From the NCBI GenBank assembly GCA_045810625.1, contig JBJMVQ010000002.1:1-64000 (forward strand): DNA of 64,000 nucleotides. Reading direction: 5' to 3'. Position 1 is the first letter of the stretch, and each line of letters starts with the position of its first letter. Below are positions 33,219 through 41,663 of the stretch, piece by piece. The DNA is from JACQFZ01 sp045810625. Lineage in GTDB: Bacteria; Pseudomonadota; Gammaproteobacteria; Acidiferrobacterales; Sulfurifustaceae. Both the position numbers and the translations under genes were made by a program. Below the pieces are notes generated by a model. It was not told the DNA's origin, made no database searches, and was given only the letters and a program-made list of their open reading frames with translations.

Positions 33219-33456
33219 CAATTCCTCGACGCACCGGCCCGAAGATCGCCGGCACATTCACGCGTTGTTGAATTAGCCGTTCTTTTGTCCCACTCGATAT
33301 CGCGCTCTATTACCGACGAGGGGCAGCATTTATTCCCGACGAAACGCCGTGCGACGTGCAAAATTCCCGCTGGTGATTTTTCCAGAGGGGATGCAAACTC
33401 TGCCCGCACCGCGAGGGCGGCGCACTCGTAATTACACTAAGACAAGGAGCGTATCC

Positions 33457-34008
33457 ATGAAGCAAAAACTCTTCGCTCGCATCATCCCCGGCCTCATTGC
33501 GCTGTCCGCAATCGCTGTATTGCCGGTCAGCGCCGACGACTCCGCGCGCGATCATCTCGTCGCGGGCCTCAGCGGTTTCAACGAAGTGCCGACACTCTCG
33601 ACGCCGGCGCAAGCCGATTTCCGCGCACGCATCAAGAACAACGATACCGAGATCGAGTACACATTGACGTACTCGAACTTCCCGACCAACGTCGCGCAGT
33701 CGCATATCCACCTGGGCCGGCGCGCCGTCAACGGCGGTGTCATGGTTTTCCTGTGCACGAATCTTGGCAACGGACCGGCGGGCACGCCGGCGTGCCCGAA
33801 TAACGCGGGCGCCGACGGCACGTTCTCCGGGACCGTGACCGGTACGCTGACGGCCGCGAGCGTCGTTGGAGGCGCTGCGGCACAAGGCGTCGTGGCAGGC
33901 GAGTTCGACGAAGTCCTGGCCGCTATTCGCGCGGGAGCGACCTACGCCAATGTGCACTCGGCGCAGTTTCCGGCCGGCGAAGTGCGCGCCCAGGTCAGGG
34001 CGTTCTGA
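33457..34008 (+). CDS. Secreted CHRD-domain protein
   Basis: A 183-residue exported protein. Residues 1-25 are a signal peptide (basic start, Ile/Leu/Ala core, ending Val-Ser-Ala). The rest is one CHRD domain (about 30-183) with recognisable segments FNEVPTLSTPAQADFRARI, QSHIHLGRRAVNGGVMVFLC and VHSAQFPAGEVRAQV. CHRD domains are beta-rich extracellular modules first seen in chordin; the bacterial function is not established. AAGGAG sits eight bases before the ATG at 33457. It is probably a target or partner of the adjacent sigma/anti-sigma pair, by position only. A strong terminator follows. Confidence 0.92.
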   Translation: MKQKLFARIIPGLIALSAIAVLPVSADDSARDHLVAGLSGFNEVPTLSTPAQADFRARIKNNDTEIEYTLTYSNFPTNVAQSHIHLGRRAVNGGVMVFLCTNLGNGPAGTPACPNNAGADGTFSGTVTGTLTAASVVGGAAAQGVVAGEFDEVLAAIRAGATYANVHSAQFPAGEVRAQVRAF

Positions 34009-34038
34009 GAGTAAGCCCGAGAGACAAGCAACACTTGG

Positions 34039-34070
34039 ACGGCCCGCCTCGTGCGGGCCGTTTTGTTTTT
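34039..34070 (+). terminator. Rho-independent terminator of the CHRD gene
   Basis: ACGGCCCGC (34039-34047) pairs with GCGGGCCGT (34053-34061) and is followed by TTTTGTTTTT. It lies 30 bases after the CHRD stop and 13 bases before the convergent nuoN stop. Confidence 0.93.
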
Positions 34071-34083
34071 GCGGAAGGCGCGA

Positions 34084-35526
34084 TTACGACAAGAAGCGAA
34101 CCGCCGCGGTGCACCAATCGATCAGCGTGCCGATCCACGGGAGCACGCCGATCAGGAGCAGCGCGTTGACGGCAAGTAGAAAGCGAAGGTCTTTCTGGGC
34201 GGTAATAGGGGCCGTGTCGAGCGGGTCGTCGAAGTACATCAATTTGACGATACGCAGGTAGTAAAAGGCGCCGATCACGGCGAACAACACCGACGCGACC
34301 GCGAGCCACACCATGTCCGCGCCGACGACCGATTGGATGACCAGCAGCTTCGCGTAGAAACCCGCGGTCGGCGGAACCCCGGCGAGCGAGAACATCAGCA
34401 CGAGCATCAGGAACGCATGCCACGGGCTACGCTGATTGAGCCCCTTGAAGTCGTCGAGCCGATCCGCCTCGAAGCCGGCCCGGGAAAGCAAGATGATGAC
34501 GCCGAAACTCCCGAGGCTCATGACCGCGTAGACGAGCACATAGAAGAGCGCCGAGCTGTACCCGCTCGCGGACGCACTCAAGATGCCGAGCAGGAAAAAC
34601 CCCATGTGCGAGATCGCCGAATACGCGAGCATACGTTTAATGCTCGTCTGCGCGATCGCAATAACGTTCCCGAGGCCCATCGACAGGACCGCGAGAATCG
34701 TCAGCATCCCTTGCCACGACGGCGCCAGACCTTCGAGGCCGCCGATCAGGAGGCGCATGATCAGCGCGAACGCCGCGAGCTCCGGCGCCGTGCCGATGTA
34801 AACCGTTACCGCCGTCGGCGCGCCTTGATACACGTCCGGCACCCACATGTGAAACGGCACCGATCCGATCTTGAAGGCGATGCCGACGATGATGAACACC
34901 AGACCAAAGATCAGCACGATGTCGTTCGCGCTCATGCCGGCTATTGCGTGGCGCACGGCAGCGATCTCGAGGCTGCCCGTCGCGCCGTAGAGCATCGACA
35001 TGCCGTAGAGCAGCATGCCGGAGGACATTGCGCCGAGAATGAAGTACTTCATTGCCGCTTCCGTCGCGATCGCCGAATCGCGCTGGAACGCTACCATCGA
35101 ATAGAGGGAAAGCGAGAGCAGCTCGAGGCCCAGATAGAGCGGCAGGAAATGGCTGGCGGACACCATCACCATCATTCCGACCACGCCGAACAAACCGAGC
35201 ACAAAGTACTCGCCCCGCAGTATGCCCCGCTCGCGCAGATAATCGCGCGAGTATGCGAACACGAAAAAGACGAGGCCGTAGATCGCGAGCTTGAGCAGCA
35301 CCGCGAGCGGATCGGCGACGAACATTTGATTGAAGAAGTAACCGGTGTTGCCGGCGCCGGCAAGCGTCAATACCGCCGCGACCACGAGCGTGAGTTGCGC
35401 CAGTGCGTACGACAGAAACCGCGTGGGCGTAGCGGCATACAGATCCACGAGCAGGATCACGCACGCCATCGTGAAAACGAAAATTTCGGGAAGCGCGGCG
35501 GCTAGGCCGGGAACGTCGATCATCAT
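34084..35526 (-). CDS. nuoN: NADH-quinone oxidoreductase subunit N
   Basis: An antiporter-like, proton-pumping membrane subunit of complex I. The 480 residues contain about 14 hydrophobic helices. The conserved motifs are GLELLSLSLY, KIGSVPFHMWVPDVYQGAP (Lys and the membrane-embedded helix) and LAYSAISHMGF. It is the last gene of the operon and converges on the CHRD gene. Its ATG overlaps the nuoM stop as ATGA. Confidence 0.98.
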   Translation of the reverse strand: MMIDVPGLAAALPEIFVFTMACVILLVDLYAATPTRFLSYALAQLTLVVAAVLTLAGAGNTGYFFNQMFVADPLAVLLKLAIYGLVFFVFAYSRDYLRERGILRGEYFVLGLFGVVGMMVMVSASHFLPLYLGLELLSLSLYSMVAFQRDSAIATEAAMKYFILGAMSSGMLLYGMSMLYGATGSLEIAAVRHAIAGMSANDIVLIFGLVFIIVGIAFKIGSVPFHMWVPDVYQGAPTAVTVYIGTAPELAAFALIMRLLIGGLEGLAPSWQGMLTILAVLSMGLGNVIAIAQTSIKRMLAYSAISHMGFFLLGILSASASGYSSALFYVLVYAVMSLGSFGVIILLSRAGFEADRLDDFKGLNQRSPWHAFLMLVLMFSLAGVPPTAGFYAKLLVIQSVVGADMVWLAVASVLFAVIGAFYYLRIVKLMYFDDPLDTAPITAQKDLRFLLAVNALLLIGVLPWIGTLIDWCTAAVRFLS

Positions 35527-37013
35527 GGCAGGCGGGCCACAGCGGTTTGGTTGACCTGGCTCATCAGATGCTCGACCGATGTGTGCATCACATCGAGAAA
35601 CGGCTTCGGCCAGAGGCCCATGACGAGCACGGCGACGGCGAGTGCGGCCAGGAACGACGCCTCGCGTCCGCCGATGTCGGTGAGGGCAGCGACGTGGCTA
35701 TTGCGGATATCGCCAAAGATCACGCGCTTGTACATCCAGAGCGTGTACGCGGCGCCGAAAATCAGCGTCGTCGCCGCTGCGGCCGCGTACCACGCGTTGG
35801 CGCTGAACGCGCCCAGTATCACCAAGAATTCGCCGACGAATCCCGAGGTTCCGGGGAGCCCGCTGTTCGCCATCGCGAACAGCATCATGAACGCCGCGAA
35901 CATCGGCATCGGCTTCGCTACGCCACCGTAGTCGGCAATCGCGCGCGAGTGCAGCCGGTCATAAAGCACGCCGACGCACAAGAACAGCGCGCCCGACACG
36001 AAGCCGTGCGAGATCATTTGAATGATCCCGCCCTCGATTCCCTGGGCGTTGAATATGAAAAAGCCGAGCGTGACGAAGCCCATGTGCGCGATCGACGAGT
36101 AGGCGATCAGCTTCTTCATGTCGTCCTGCACGAGCGCGACCAGTCCGATGTAAACGATTGCGATCAACGACAGCGCGATCATGAACCAGGCGAGGTCGTG
36201 CGCGGCGACCGGCGTGATCGGCAGCGAGAAGCGCAGATAGCCGTACGCGCCCATCTTCAGCATGATCGCGGCCAGGATCACCGAGCCGCCCGTCGGCGCT
36301 TCGACATGCGCGTCGGGCAGCCACGTATGCACGGGCCACATCGGCACCTTCACGGCAAACGCGGCGAAGAACGCGAGAAAGATCAGAATCTGTTCGGTGC
36401 GTCCGAGCCGCAGACCGTGGAACGACAGAATGTCGAAGCTACCCGCCTGATAGTACAAATAGATGAGCGCGACCAGCATCAACACCGAACCGATGAACGT
36501 ATAGAGGAAGAACTTGATCGTGGCGTATACGCGGTTCGTCCCGCCCCAGAGACCGATGATGACGAACATCGGCACGAGCATCGCTTCCCAGAAGACATAG
36601 AACAGGATCGCATCGACGGCGCAGAAGACGCCGATCATGAGGCCTTCCATGAACAGGAAAGCGGCGAGATATTGCGCCACGCGCTTTTGAATAACTTCCC
36701 ACGCCGAGATGACGACGAGCACGGTGCTGAAGCTCGTGAGCAGTATCAGAAGCAGCGAGATCCCGTCGATGCCGAGATGGTAGCGAATGCCGAAGGCGTC
36801 CACCCACGGTGTGTTCTCGACGAACTGCATCTCGGGCGTGCTGGTATCGAAACCGAGATACAGCGGAATCGTGGCGGCGAACGTGAGCACGGCGAAGACG
36901 AGCGCGATGGGACGCGCGATCGTAGCGCGTGCATCGCCGCCGGTCGCGAGAACAGCGACCCCGCCGACGATCGGCAGCCAGATAGCGACGCTCAGCCAGT
37001 GAATGGCGCTCAT
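35523..37013 (-). CDS. nuoM: NADH-quinone oxidoreductase subunit M
   Basis: Second antiporter-like membrane subunit of complex I, 496 residues. Motifs include FYVFWEAMLVPMF (the conserved Glu), KVPMWPVHTWLPDAHVEAPT (broken helix and Lys) and LIAYSSIAHMGFV. I start at the ATG at 37013, which overlaps the nuoL stop as ATGA; the longer open frame upstream lies inside nuoL. The N-terminal helix begins at MSAIHWLS. Confidence 0.98.
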   Translation of the reverse strand: MSAIHWLSVAIWLPIVGGVAVLATGGDARATIARPIALVFAVLTFAATIPLYLGFDTSTPEMQFVENTPWVDAFGIRYHLGIDGISLLLILLTSFSTVLVVISAWEVIQKRVAQYLAAFLFMEGLMIGVFCAVDAILFYVFWEAMLVPMFVIIGLWGGTNRVYATIKFFLYTFIGSVLMLVALIYLYYQAGSFDILSFHGLRLGRTEQILIFLAFFAAFAVKVPMWPVHTWLPDAHVEAPTGGSVILAAIMLKMGAYGYLRFSLPITPVAAHDLAWFMIALSLIAIVYIGLVALVQDDMKKLIAYSSIAHMGFVTLGFFIFNAQGIEGGIIQMISHGFVSGALFLCVGVLYDRLHSRAIADYGGVAKPMPMFAAFMMLFAMANSGLPGTSGFVGEFLVILGAFSANAWYAAAAATTLIFGAAYTLWMYKRVIFGDIRNSHVAALTDIGGREASFLAALAVAVLVMGLWPKPFLDVMHTSVEHLMSQVNQTAVARLP

Positions 37014-39028
37014 GGACGGTGCACGAAGAAGGTGATGAGTAGGAACAAGCCCAGAATCATCGCGAAGGCGTAATGATAGACATAGCCGGACTGGATATGG
37101 CGGATGACGGCCGACGCCCAGCCCACCAGCCGTGCCGTGCCGTTCACCGCGAGGCCGTCGATCAGCCGCACGTCGCCGACGCGCCAGAGCAGGCTGCCGA
37201 GCGCTCGCGCGCCGCGCGCGAACACGCGGTCGTTGAACTCGTCGATGTAGTACTTGTTGAGCAGCAGCAGGTACAGCGCATGCACGCGTGCGCCGATCCG
37301 TGCCGGCAGGCCGGGCTCGCGGATGTACAGAAACCACGCGGCGCCGAGGCCGGCAAGCGCCAACAGGAATGGTGTGCTCGTAAACCCGTGCGCCACCAAC
37401 GGCCCTAATCCCTGGTAGTGGTCCGCGATCTCGCGCATCGTGTCGTGCGCCGGCAGCACTTTGATGGCGTTACCGAAGTAGCCGTCGAAGAGTAGCGGCT
37501 CGATGAGCACGCCGCCGGACAGCACGGAAGGAATCGCCAGCAACACGAGCGGAACCACGACCACCGCGGGCGATTCGTGCAAATGCTCGAGCGAGTGCGC
37601 GTCCATCCGCGGCTTACCGTGGAATACGAGGAAAAGCAGGCGGAAGCTGTAGAGCGACGTAATGAAAACGCCGGACAGCACGGCGGCGTACGCGATACCG
37701 CTTCCGGGCAGCGTCGAAAGCTCCACCGCTTCGATGATCGCGTCCTTCGAGAAGAAGCCGGCGAACGGTGGAAATCCGGCGAGTGCGAGCGATCCGATCC
37801 AGGCGGTCGCAAACGTCCAGGGCATGTATTTCTTGAGGCCGCCCATCTTGCGGATGTCCTGCTCGTGATGCATCGCGATGATCACCGAACCGGCGGCCAG
37901 GAACAGGAGCGCCTTGAAGAACGCGTGCGTCGCCAGATGGAAAATACCGGCCGCGTACGCCGAAGCGCCGAGGCCGACCATCATGTAGCCGAGTTGCGAC
38001 AGCGTCGAATACGCGATGATGCGCTTGATATCGTTTTGCACGATGCCGACGAGCCCCATCGTGAAGGCGGTGATCGCTCCGATGACCAGCACGACCGACA
38101 GCGCGGTCGGCGCAAGCTCGTAAAGCGGCGACATGCGCGCGACCATGAATACACCCGCCGTCACCATCGTGGCCGCGTGGATGAGCGCGGAGATCGGCGT
38201 CGGGCCTTCCATCGAGTCGGGCAGCCACACGTGCAACGGCACCTGCGCGCTCTTTCCCATGGCGCCGATGAAAAGCAGGATGCAGACCAAGGTCAGCACG
38301 TGCCAATCGAGGCCGGGAATCACGTGCAGCGTCTTGTTCACGAACTGGGGCGCGATCGCAAACACCGCGCCATAGTCGAGCGTGCCGAAGTAATAGTAGA
38401 TCGCGGCGATTCCAAGCAAGAACCCCAGATCGCCTACGCGGTTCACCAGAAACGCCTTGAGCTGCGCGTAGGTCGCCGAGTCGCGCGTGTACCAGAAGCC
38501 GATCAGCAGATACGACATCAGACCGACCGCTTCCCAGCCGAAAAATAGCTGCAGGAAGTTGTTGGACATGACGAGCATCAGCATCGCGAACGTAAAGAGC
38601 GCGATGTAGCTGAAGAAGCGTTGATAACCCGGGTCGTCGTGCATGTAGCCGACGGTGTAGATGTGCACCATCAGCGACACGAACGTGACCACGACCATCA
38701 TCAACGCCGTGAGCGGATCGATGAGGAAGCCGACCTCGAGCGGCAGGTCGCCGCTCATGCCCCACTCGTAGACGGTGCCGTTGAACGCATGGCCCGCGAG
38801 TACGTCGGGCAGTACCACGAACGCCGACAGCGCGAAGGCGACGGCGACACCGAGGATCGTGACTGTGTGCGCCGCGACGCGTCCGATCTTCCAGCCCCTG
38901 TCCTCAGCCGTTCGCCCTTCGACTTTGCTCGGGGCGAACGGGCCGAAGGAGAGCAGGCCAGCGATCAGCGCGCCCGCGAGACAGGACAACGGAATCATCA
39001 GGTATATCGTCTGGGGAGCTAGCGCCAT
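37010..39028 (-). CDS. nuoL: NADH-quinone oxidoreductase subunit L
   Basis: Distal pumping subunit of complex I, 672 residues with about 16 membrane helices and the long C-terminal amphipathic lateral helix. Motifs include FFGWEAVGLMSYLLIGFW, SAQVPLHVWLPDSMEGPTP and IAYSTLSQLGYM. An Asp/Glu/Arg-rich cytoplasmic loop follows the first helix pair (about 30-45). nuoK ends one base upstream of it. Confidence 0.98.
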   Translation of the reverse strand: MALAPQTIYLMIPLSCLAGALIAGLLSFGPFAPSKVEGRTAEDRGWKIGRVAAHTVTILGVAVAFALSAFVVLPDVLAGHAFNGTVYEWGMSGDLPLEVGFLIDPLTALMMVVVTFVSLMVHIYTVGYMHDDPGYQRFFSYIALFTFAMLMLVMSNNFLQLFFGWEAVGLMSYLLIGFWYTRDSATYAQLKAFLVNRVGDLGFLLGIAAIYYYFGTLDYGAVFAIAPQFVNKTLHVIPGLDWHVLTLVCILLFIGAMGKSAQVPLHVWLPDSMEGPTPISALIHAATMVTAGVFMVARMSPLYELAPTALSVVLVIGAITAFTMGLVGIVQNDIKRIIAYSTLSQLGYMMVGLGASAYAAGIFHLATHAFFKALLFLAAGSVIIAMHHEQDIRKMGGLKKYMPWTFATAWIGSLALAGFPPFAGFFSKDAIIEAVELSTLPGSGIAYAAVLSGVFITSLYSFRLLFLVFHGKPRMDAHSLEHLHESPAVVVVPLVLLAIPSVLSGGVLIEPLLFDGYFGNAIKVLPAHDTMREIADHYQGLGPLVAHGFTSTPFLLALAGLGAAWFLYIREPGLPARIGARVHALYLLLLNKYYIDEFNDRVFARGARALGSLLWRVGDVRLIDGLAVNGTARLVGWASAVIRHIQSGYVYHYAFAMILGLFLLITFFVHRP

Positions 39029-39029
39029 A

Positions 39030-39335
39030 TCAGCCCTTCAGCGTGTCCAAATCTTCGACGTCGATCGACGCCCGGTTACGGAACAACACGACCAGAATCG
39101 CCAGCCCGATCGCCGATTCCGCCGCGGCCACGGTGAGAATGAAAAAGACGAATACCTGGCCCGCGATATCGCCGAGATAGTGCGAAAAGGCCACGAAATT
39201 CATGTTGACCGCGAGCAGCAGCAGCTCGATCGCCATCAGCAGAATGACGAGGTTCTTGCGGTTCAGAAATATCCCGACCACGCTGAGCGCGAACAGGATC
39301 GCGCCGAGGATCAGATAGTGTTCGAGCGGTATCAT
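39030..39335 (-). CDS. nuoK: NADH-quinone oxidoreductase subunit K
   Basis: A small three-helix membrane subunit, 101 residues. Conserved Glu residues lie in the second and third helices (MAIELLLLAVN; AAAESAIGLAI). It opens with IPLEHYLILGAILF. It is between nuoJ and nuoL, as in all nuo operons. Confidence 0.98.
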   Translation of the reverse strand: MIPLEHYLILGAILFALSVVGIFLNRKNLVILLMAIELLLLAVNMNFVAFSHYLGDIAGQVFVFFILTVAAAESAIGLAILVVLFRNRASIDVEDLDTLKG

Positions 39336-39358
39336 CGGGTGTTTATTCTAAAAATCCC

Positions 39359-39967
39359 CTACGCCTTTTTCTCGGCCGGCATCTTGATCACGCGCACGCG
39401 ATCGGCGCGGCGCACGTCGATCTGCACGGCCGGGTCCAGATACTTCGTGTCCTTGCGCCGCCGCATCGTGAGCACGATGGCGGCGATAATTGCGACCAAC
39501 AAAATAAGCGCCGCGAGCTCGAACGGATACGCATAGACTGTATAGATGATCCGCCCGAGCGCCCGCGTATTGCTCGCATCGCCGGCCAGCGGCGCCGGCT
39601 CCGGCATCTGTGTCGCGCCAAAGCGCCCGGAGCCGAGGATCAGGCCCATTTCGAGCACGAGCAGCACGGCGACGATGCCGCCGATCGGAAGATACTCGCC
39701 GAAACCCGCGCGCAACCGCGCGAGGTTGATATCGAGCATCATGACGACGAACAGAAACAGCACCATGACCGCGCCGACGTACACGAGCACGAGGACGATT
39801 GCCAGGAACTCCGCGGACAGCAAGAGCCACAGGCCCGCGGCGCTGAAAAATGCGAGGACGAGAAACAGCGCCGACTTTACCGGATTGCGCAGCGTAATGA
39901 CCATGCTGGACGCAAACACCAGCAGGATGGCGAACACGTAGAACACGAATTGCTTGAACTCGATCAT
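39359..39967 (-). CDS. nuoJ: NADH-quinone oxidoreductase subunit J
   Basis: A five-helix membrane subunit near the quinone channel, 202 residues from the ATG at 39967 (MIEFKQF). Family segments include ITLRNPVKSALFLVLAFF and LVYVGAVMVLFLFVVMML. The C-terminal tail is basic. It is separated from nuoI by 123 bases that contain a G/C-run palindrome (40009-40058). Confidence 0.97.
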   Translation of the reverse strand: MIEFKQFVFYVFAILLVFASSMVITLRNPVKSALFLVLAFFSAAGLWLLLSAEFLAIVLVLVYVGAVMVLFLFVVMMLDINLARLRAGFGEYLPIGGIVAVLLVLEMGLILGSGRFGATQMPEPAPLAGDASNTRALGRIIYTVYAYPFELAALILLVAIIAAIVLTMRRRKDTKYLDPAVQIDVRRADRVRVIKMPAEKKA

Positions 39968-40008
39968 AAGCAGTGGTCGCAACTAGTAACCGGTCTTCGA
40001 CGTTGCGG

Positions 40009-40058
40009 CCCCCTCCCCTTCCCTCCCCCGCAGAAGCGGGGGAGGGTTAGGGTGGGGG
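40009..40058. repeat. G/C-run palindrome, copy in the nuoI-nuoJ spacer
   Basis: The 22-base left arm (40009-40030) is C-rich and the right arm (40037-40058) is G-rich, with a six-base loop CAGAAG. The arms pair with four mismatches. Both arms are base-for-base identical to those at 45376-45424; only the loop differs. This fits a dispersed palindromic (REP-like) element. Confidence 0.85.
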
Positions 40059-40090
40059 CGACAAACCGCGGAGCCGTCTTCACTTGGTTC

Positions 40091-40579
40091 TCACCGAAAC
40101 TTCGCGTCTGCGCGACGATCCGCGGCGATCTCCTTCTCGTAACGATCTCCCATCGCGAGCAACTGTTCCTTGGTGATCACATGATCGCCGCGGCGCTCGA
40201 AATGAAACTCGTTGAAGCGCGTCTCGACGATGGAGTCGACCGGGCACGATTCCTCGCAGAAGCCGCAGTAAATGCATTTGAACAGATCGATCTCGTAACG
40301 CGTCGTGCGGCGGCTGCCGTCCGCCCGCTGCGACGACTCGATGGTAATCGCCGCCGCCGGGCACACTGCTTCGCAGAGCTTACACGCGATGCAGCGTTCT
40401 TCGCCGTTGGGGTAACGGCGCAGCGCATGCAGGCCGCGGAATCGCGGGCTGGTCGGGGTGTGCTCGTCGGGATACTGCACCGTGACCTTGCGCACGAACA
40501 GGTGACGGCCGGTGACGAACAAGCCCTTCAGGAGCTCGACGAGCAGGAAGCTATTCAGATATCGCTTGAGCGCATTCAT
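40091..40579 (-). CDS. nuoI: NADH-quinone oxidoreductase subunit I
   Basis: A ferredoxin-like subunit carrying two 4Fe-4S clusters (N6a and N6b). The 162 residues have the two motifs CIACKLCEAVCP and CIYCGFCEESCP, with correct Cys spacing. An N-terminal amphipathic helix anchors it to the membrane arm. It lies 13 bases after nuoH. Confidence 0.98.
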   Translation of the reverse strand: MNALKRYLNSFLLVELLKGLFVTGRHLFVRKVTVQYPDEHTPTSPRFRGLHALRRYPNGEERCIACKLCEAVCPAAAITIESSQRADGSRRTTRYEIDLFKCIYCGFCEESCPVDSIVETRFNEFHFERRGDHVITKEQLLAMGDRYEKEIAADRRADAKFR

Positions 40580-40592
40580 GGCGATTCGCGAT

Positions 40593-41663
40593 TCAGTGGA
40601 AGATGAAGCCCCAGGGCGTAAAGAACGTGAAAACGCCGATCACCGCGATCCACACGAGCGTGATCGGAATGAACACCTTCCAGCCGAGACGCATGATCTG
40701 ATCATAACGGTAGCGCGGGAAGGTGGCGCGGAACCACAGAAAACAAAACAGCAGAAAACTGATCTTGAGCAGCAGCCAGTGCACGCCGTCGCCGAGCAGT
40801 GCGCCGAGCACCGGCACCGAAGGGACCCACGCGGGCGGCAGCGGCGAGAGCCAGCCGCCGAGGAACATGATCGTCGCGAGCGTGGAAATCAGGATCATGT
40901 TGGCGTATTCGGCGAGGAAGAACATCGCGAAACCCATGCCGGAATACTCGACGTGAAACCCGGCCACCAGCTCGGATTCGCCTTCGGCCACGTCGAACGG
41001 CGCGCGATTGGTCTCGGCCACGCCGGAAACGAAGTAAACGATCGCGAGGGGCAACAACGGCCAGACATACCACTGGTGCAGGCCGCCCCCCTGATGCAGC
41101 GCGATCTCGCGCAGGTTGAGCGAGCCGGCCGCCATGAGGACGCCGACGAGCGCGAATCCCATCGCGATCTCGTACGCGACGATCTGCGCCGCAGAGCGCA
41201 TGCTGCCGAGGAAGGCGTATTTCGAGTTCGAAGCCCAGCCCGCGACGATGACGCCGTACACCGACATCGAGGTGAGCGCGAGGATGAAGAGCAGGCTCGC
41301 GTCGATATTGGCGAGCACCAGCTGATCGGTAAACGGAATCACCGCCCACGCCACGAACGACGGAGCCAGCGCGAGCAGCGGTGCCGTGACGAACAGAAAA
41401 CGGTTCGCGTTCGCCGGGATGATGATTTCCTTCAGCAACAGCTTGCCGACGTCGGCCCACGGCTGCATCCAGCCGCGTGGCCCCACCCGGTTCGGGCCGA
41501 TACGGACCTGCATGTAGCTGATCACTTTGCGCTCGAAGAACGTGAGGTACGCAACCGAAATGATCAGCGGCACGAGAATCGCGACGATCTTCACGAGGCT
41601 GAATACCGTCACCTGGCTCCATGCCGGCAACGCGCCCCACGCCGTGGAGATGAAGTCGGTCAT
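40593..41663 (-). CDS. nuoH: NADH-quinone oxidoreductase subunit H
   Basis: The eight-helix subunit that forms the quinone chamber roof, 356 residues. The signature loops are present: ERKVISYMQVRIGPNRVGPRG near the start and the acidic funnel EGESELVAGFHVEYSGM. Its ATG overlaps the nuoG stop as ATGA. Confidence 0.98.
   Translation of the reverse strand: MTDFISTAWGALPAWSQVTVFSLVKIVAILVPLIISVAYLTFFERKVISYMQVRIGPNRVGPRGWMQPWADVGKLLLKEIIIPANANRFLFVTAPLLALAPSFVAWAVIPFTDQLVLANIDASLLFILALTSMSVYGVIVAGWASNSKYAFLGSMRSAAQIVAYEIAMGFALVGVLMAAGSLNLREIALHQGGGLHQWYVWPLLPLAIVYFVSGVAETNRAPFDVAEGESELVAGFHVEYSGMGFAMFFLAEYANMILISTLATIMFLGGWLSPLPPAWVPSVPVLGALLGDGVHWLLLKISFLLFCFLWFRATFPRYRYDQIMRLGWKVFIPITLVWIAVIGVFTFFTPWGFIFH

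Noticed and set aside
34333..37073. Long charged frames opposite nuoN and nuoM
   Set aside because: Translations are His/Glu/Arg-rich antisense of membrane proteins; nuo genes explain the region.
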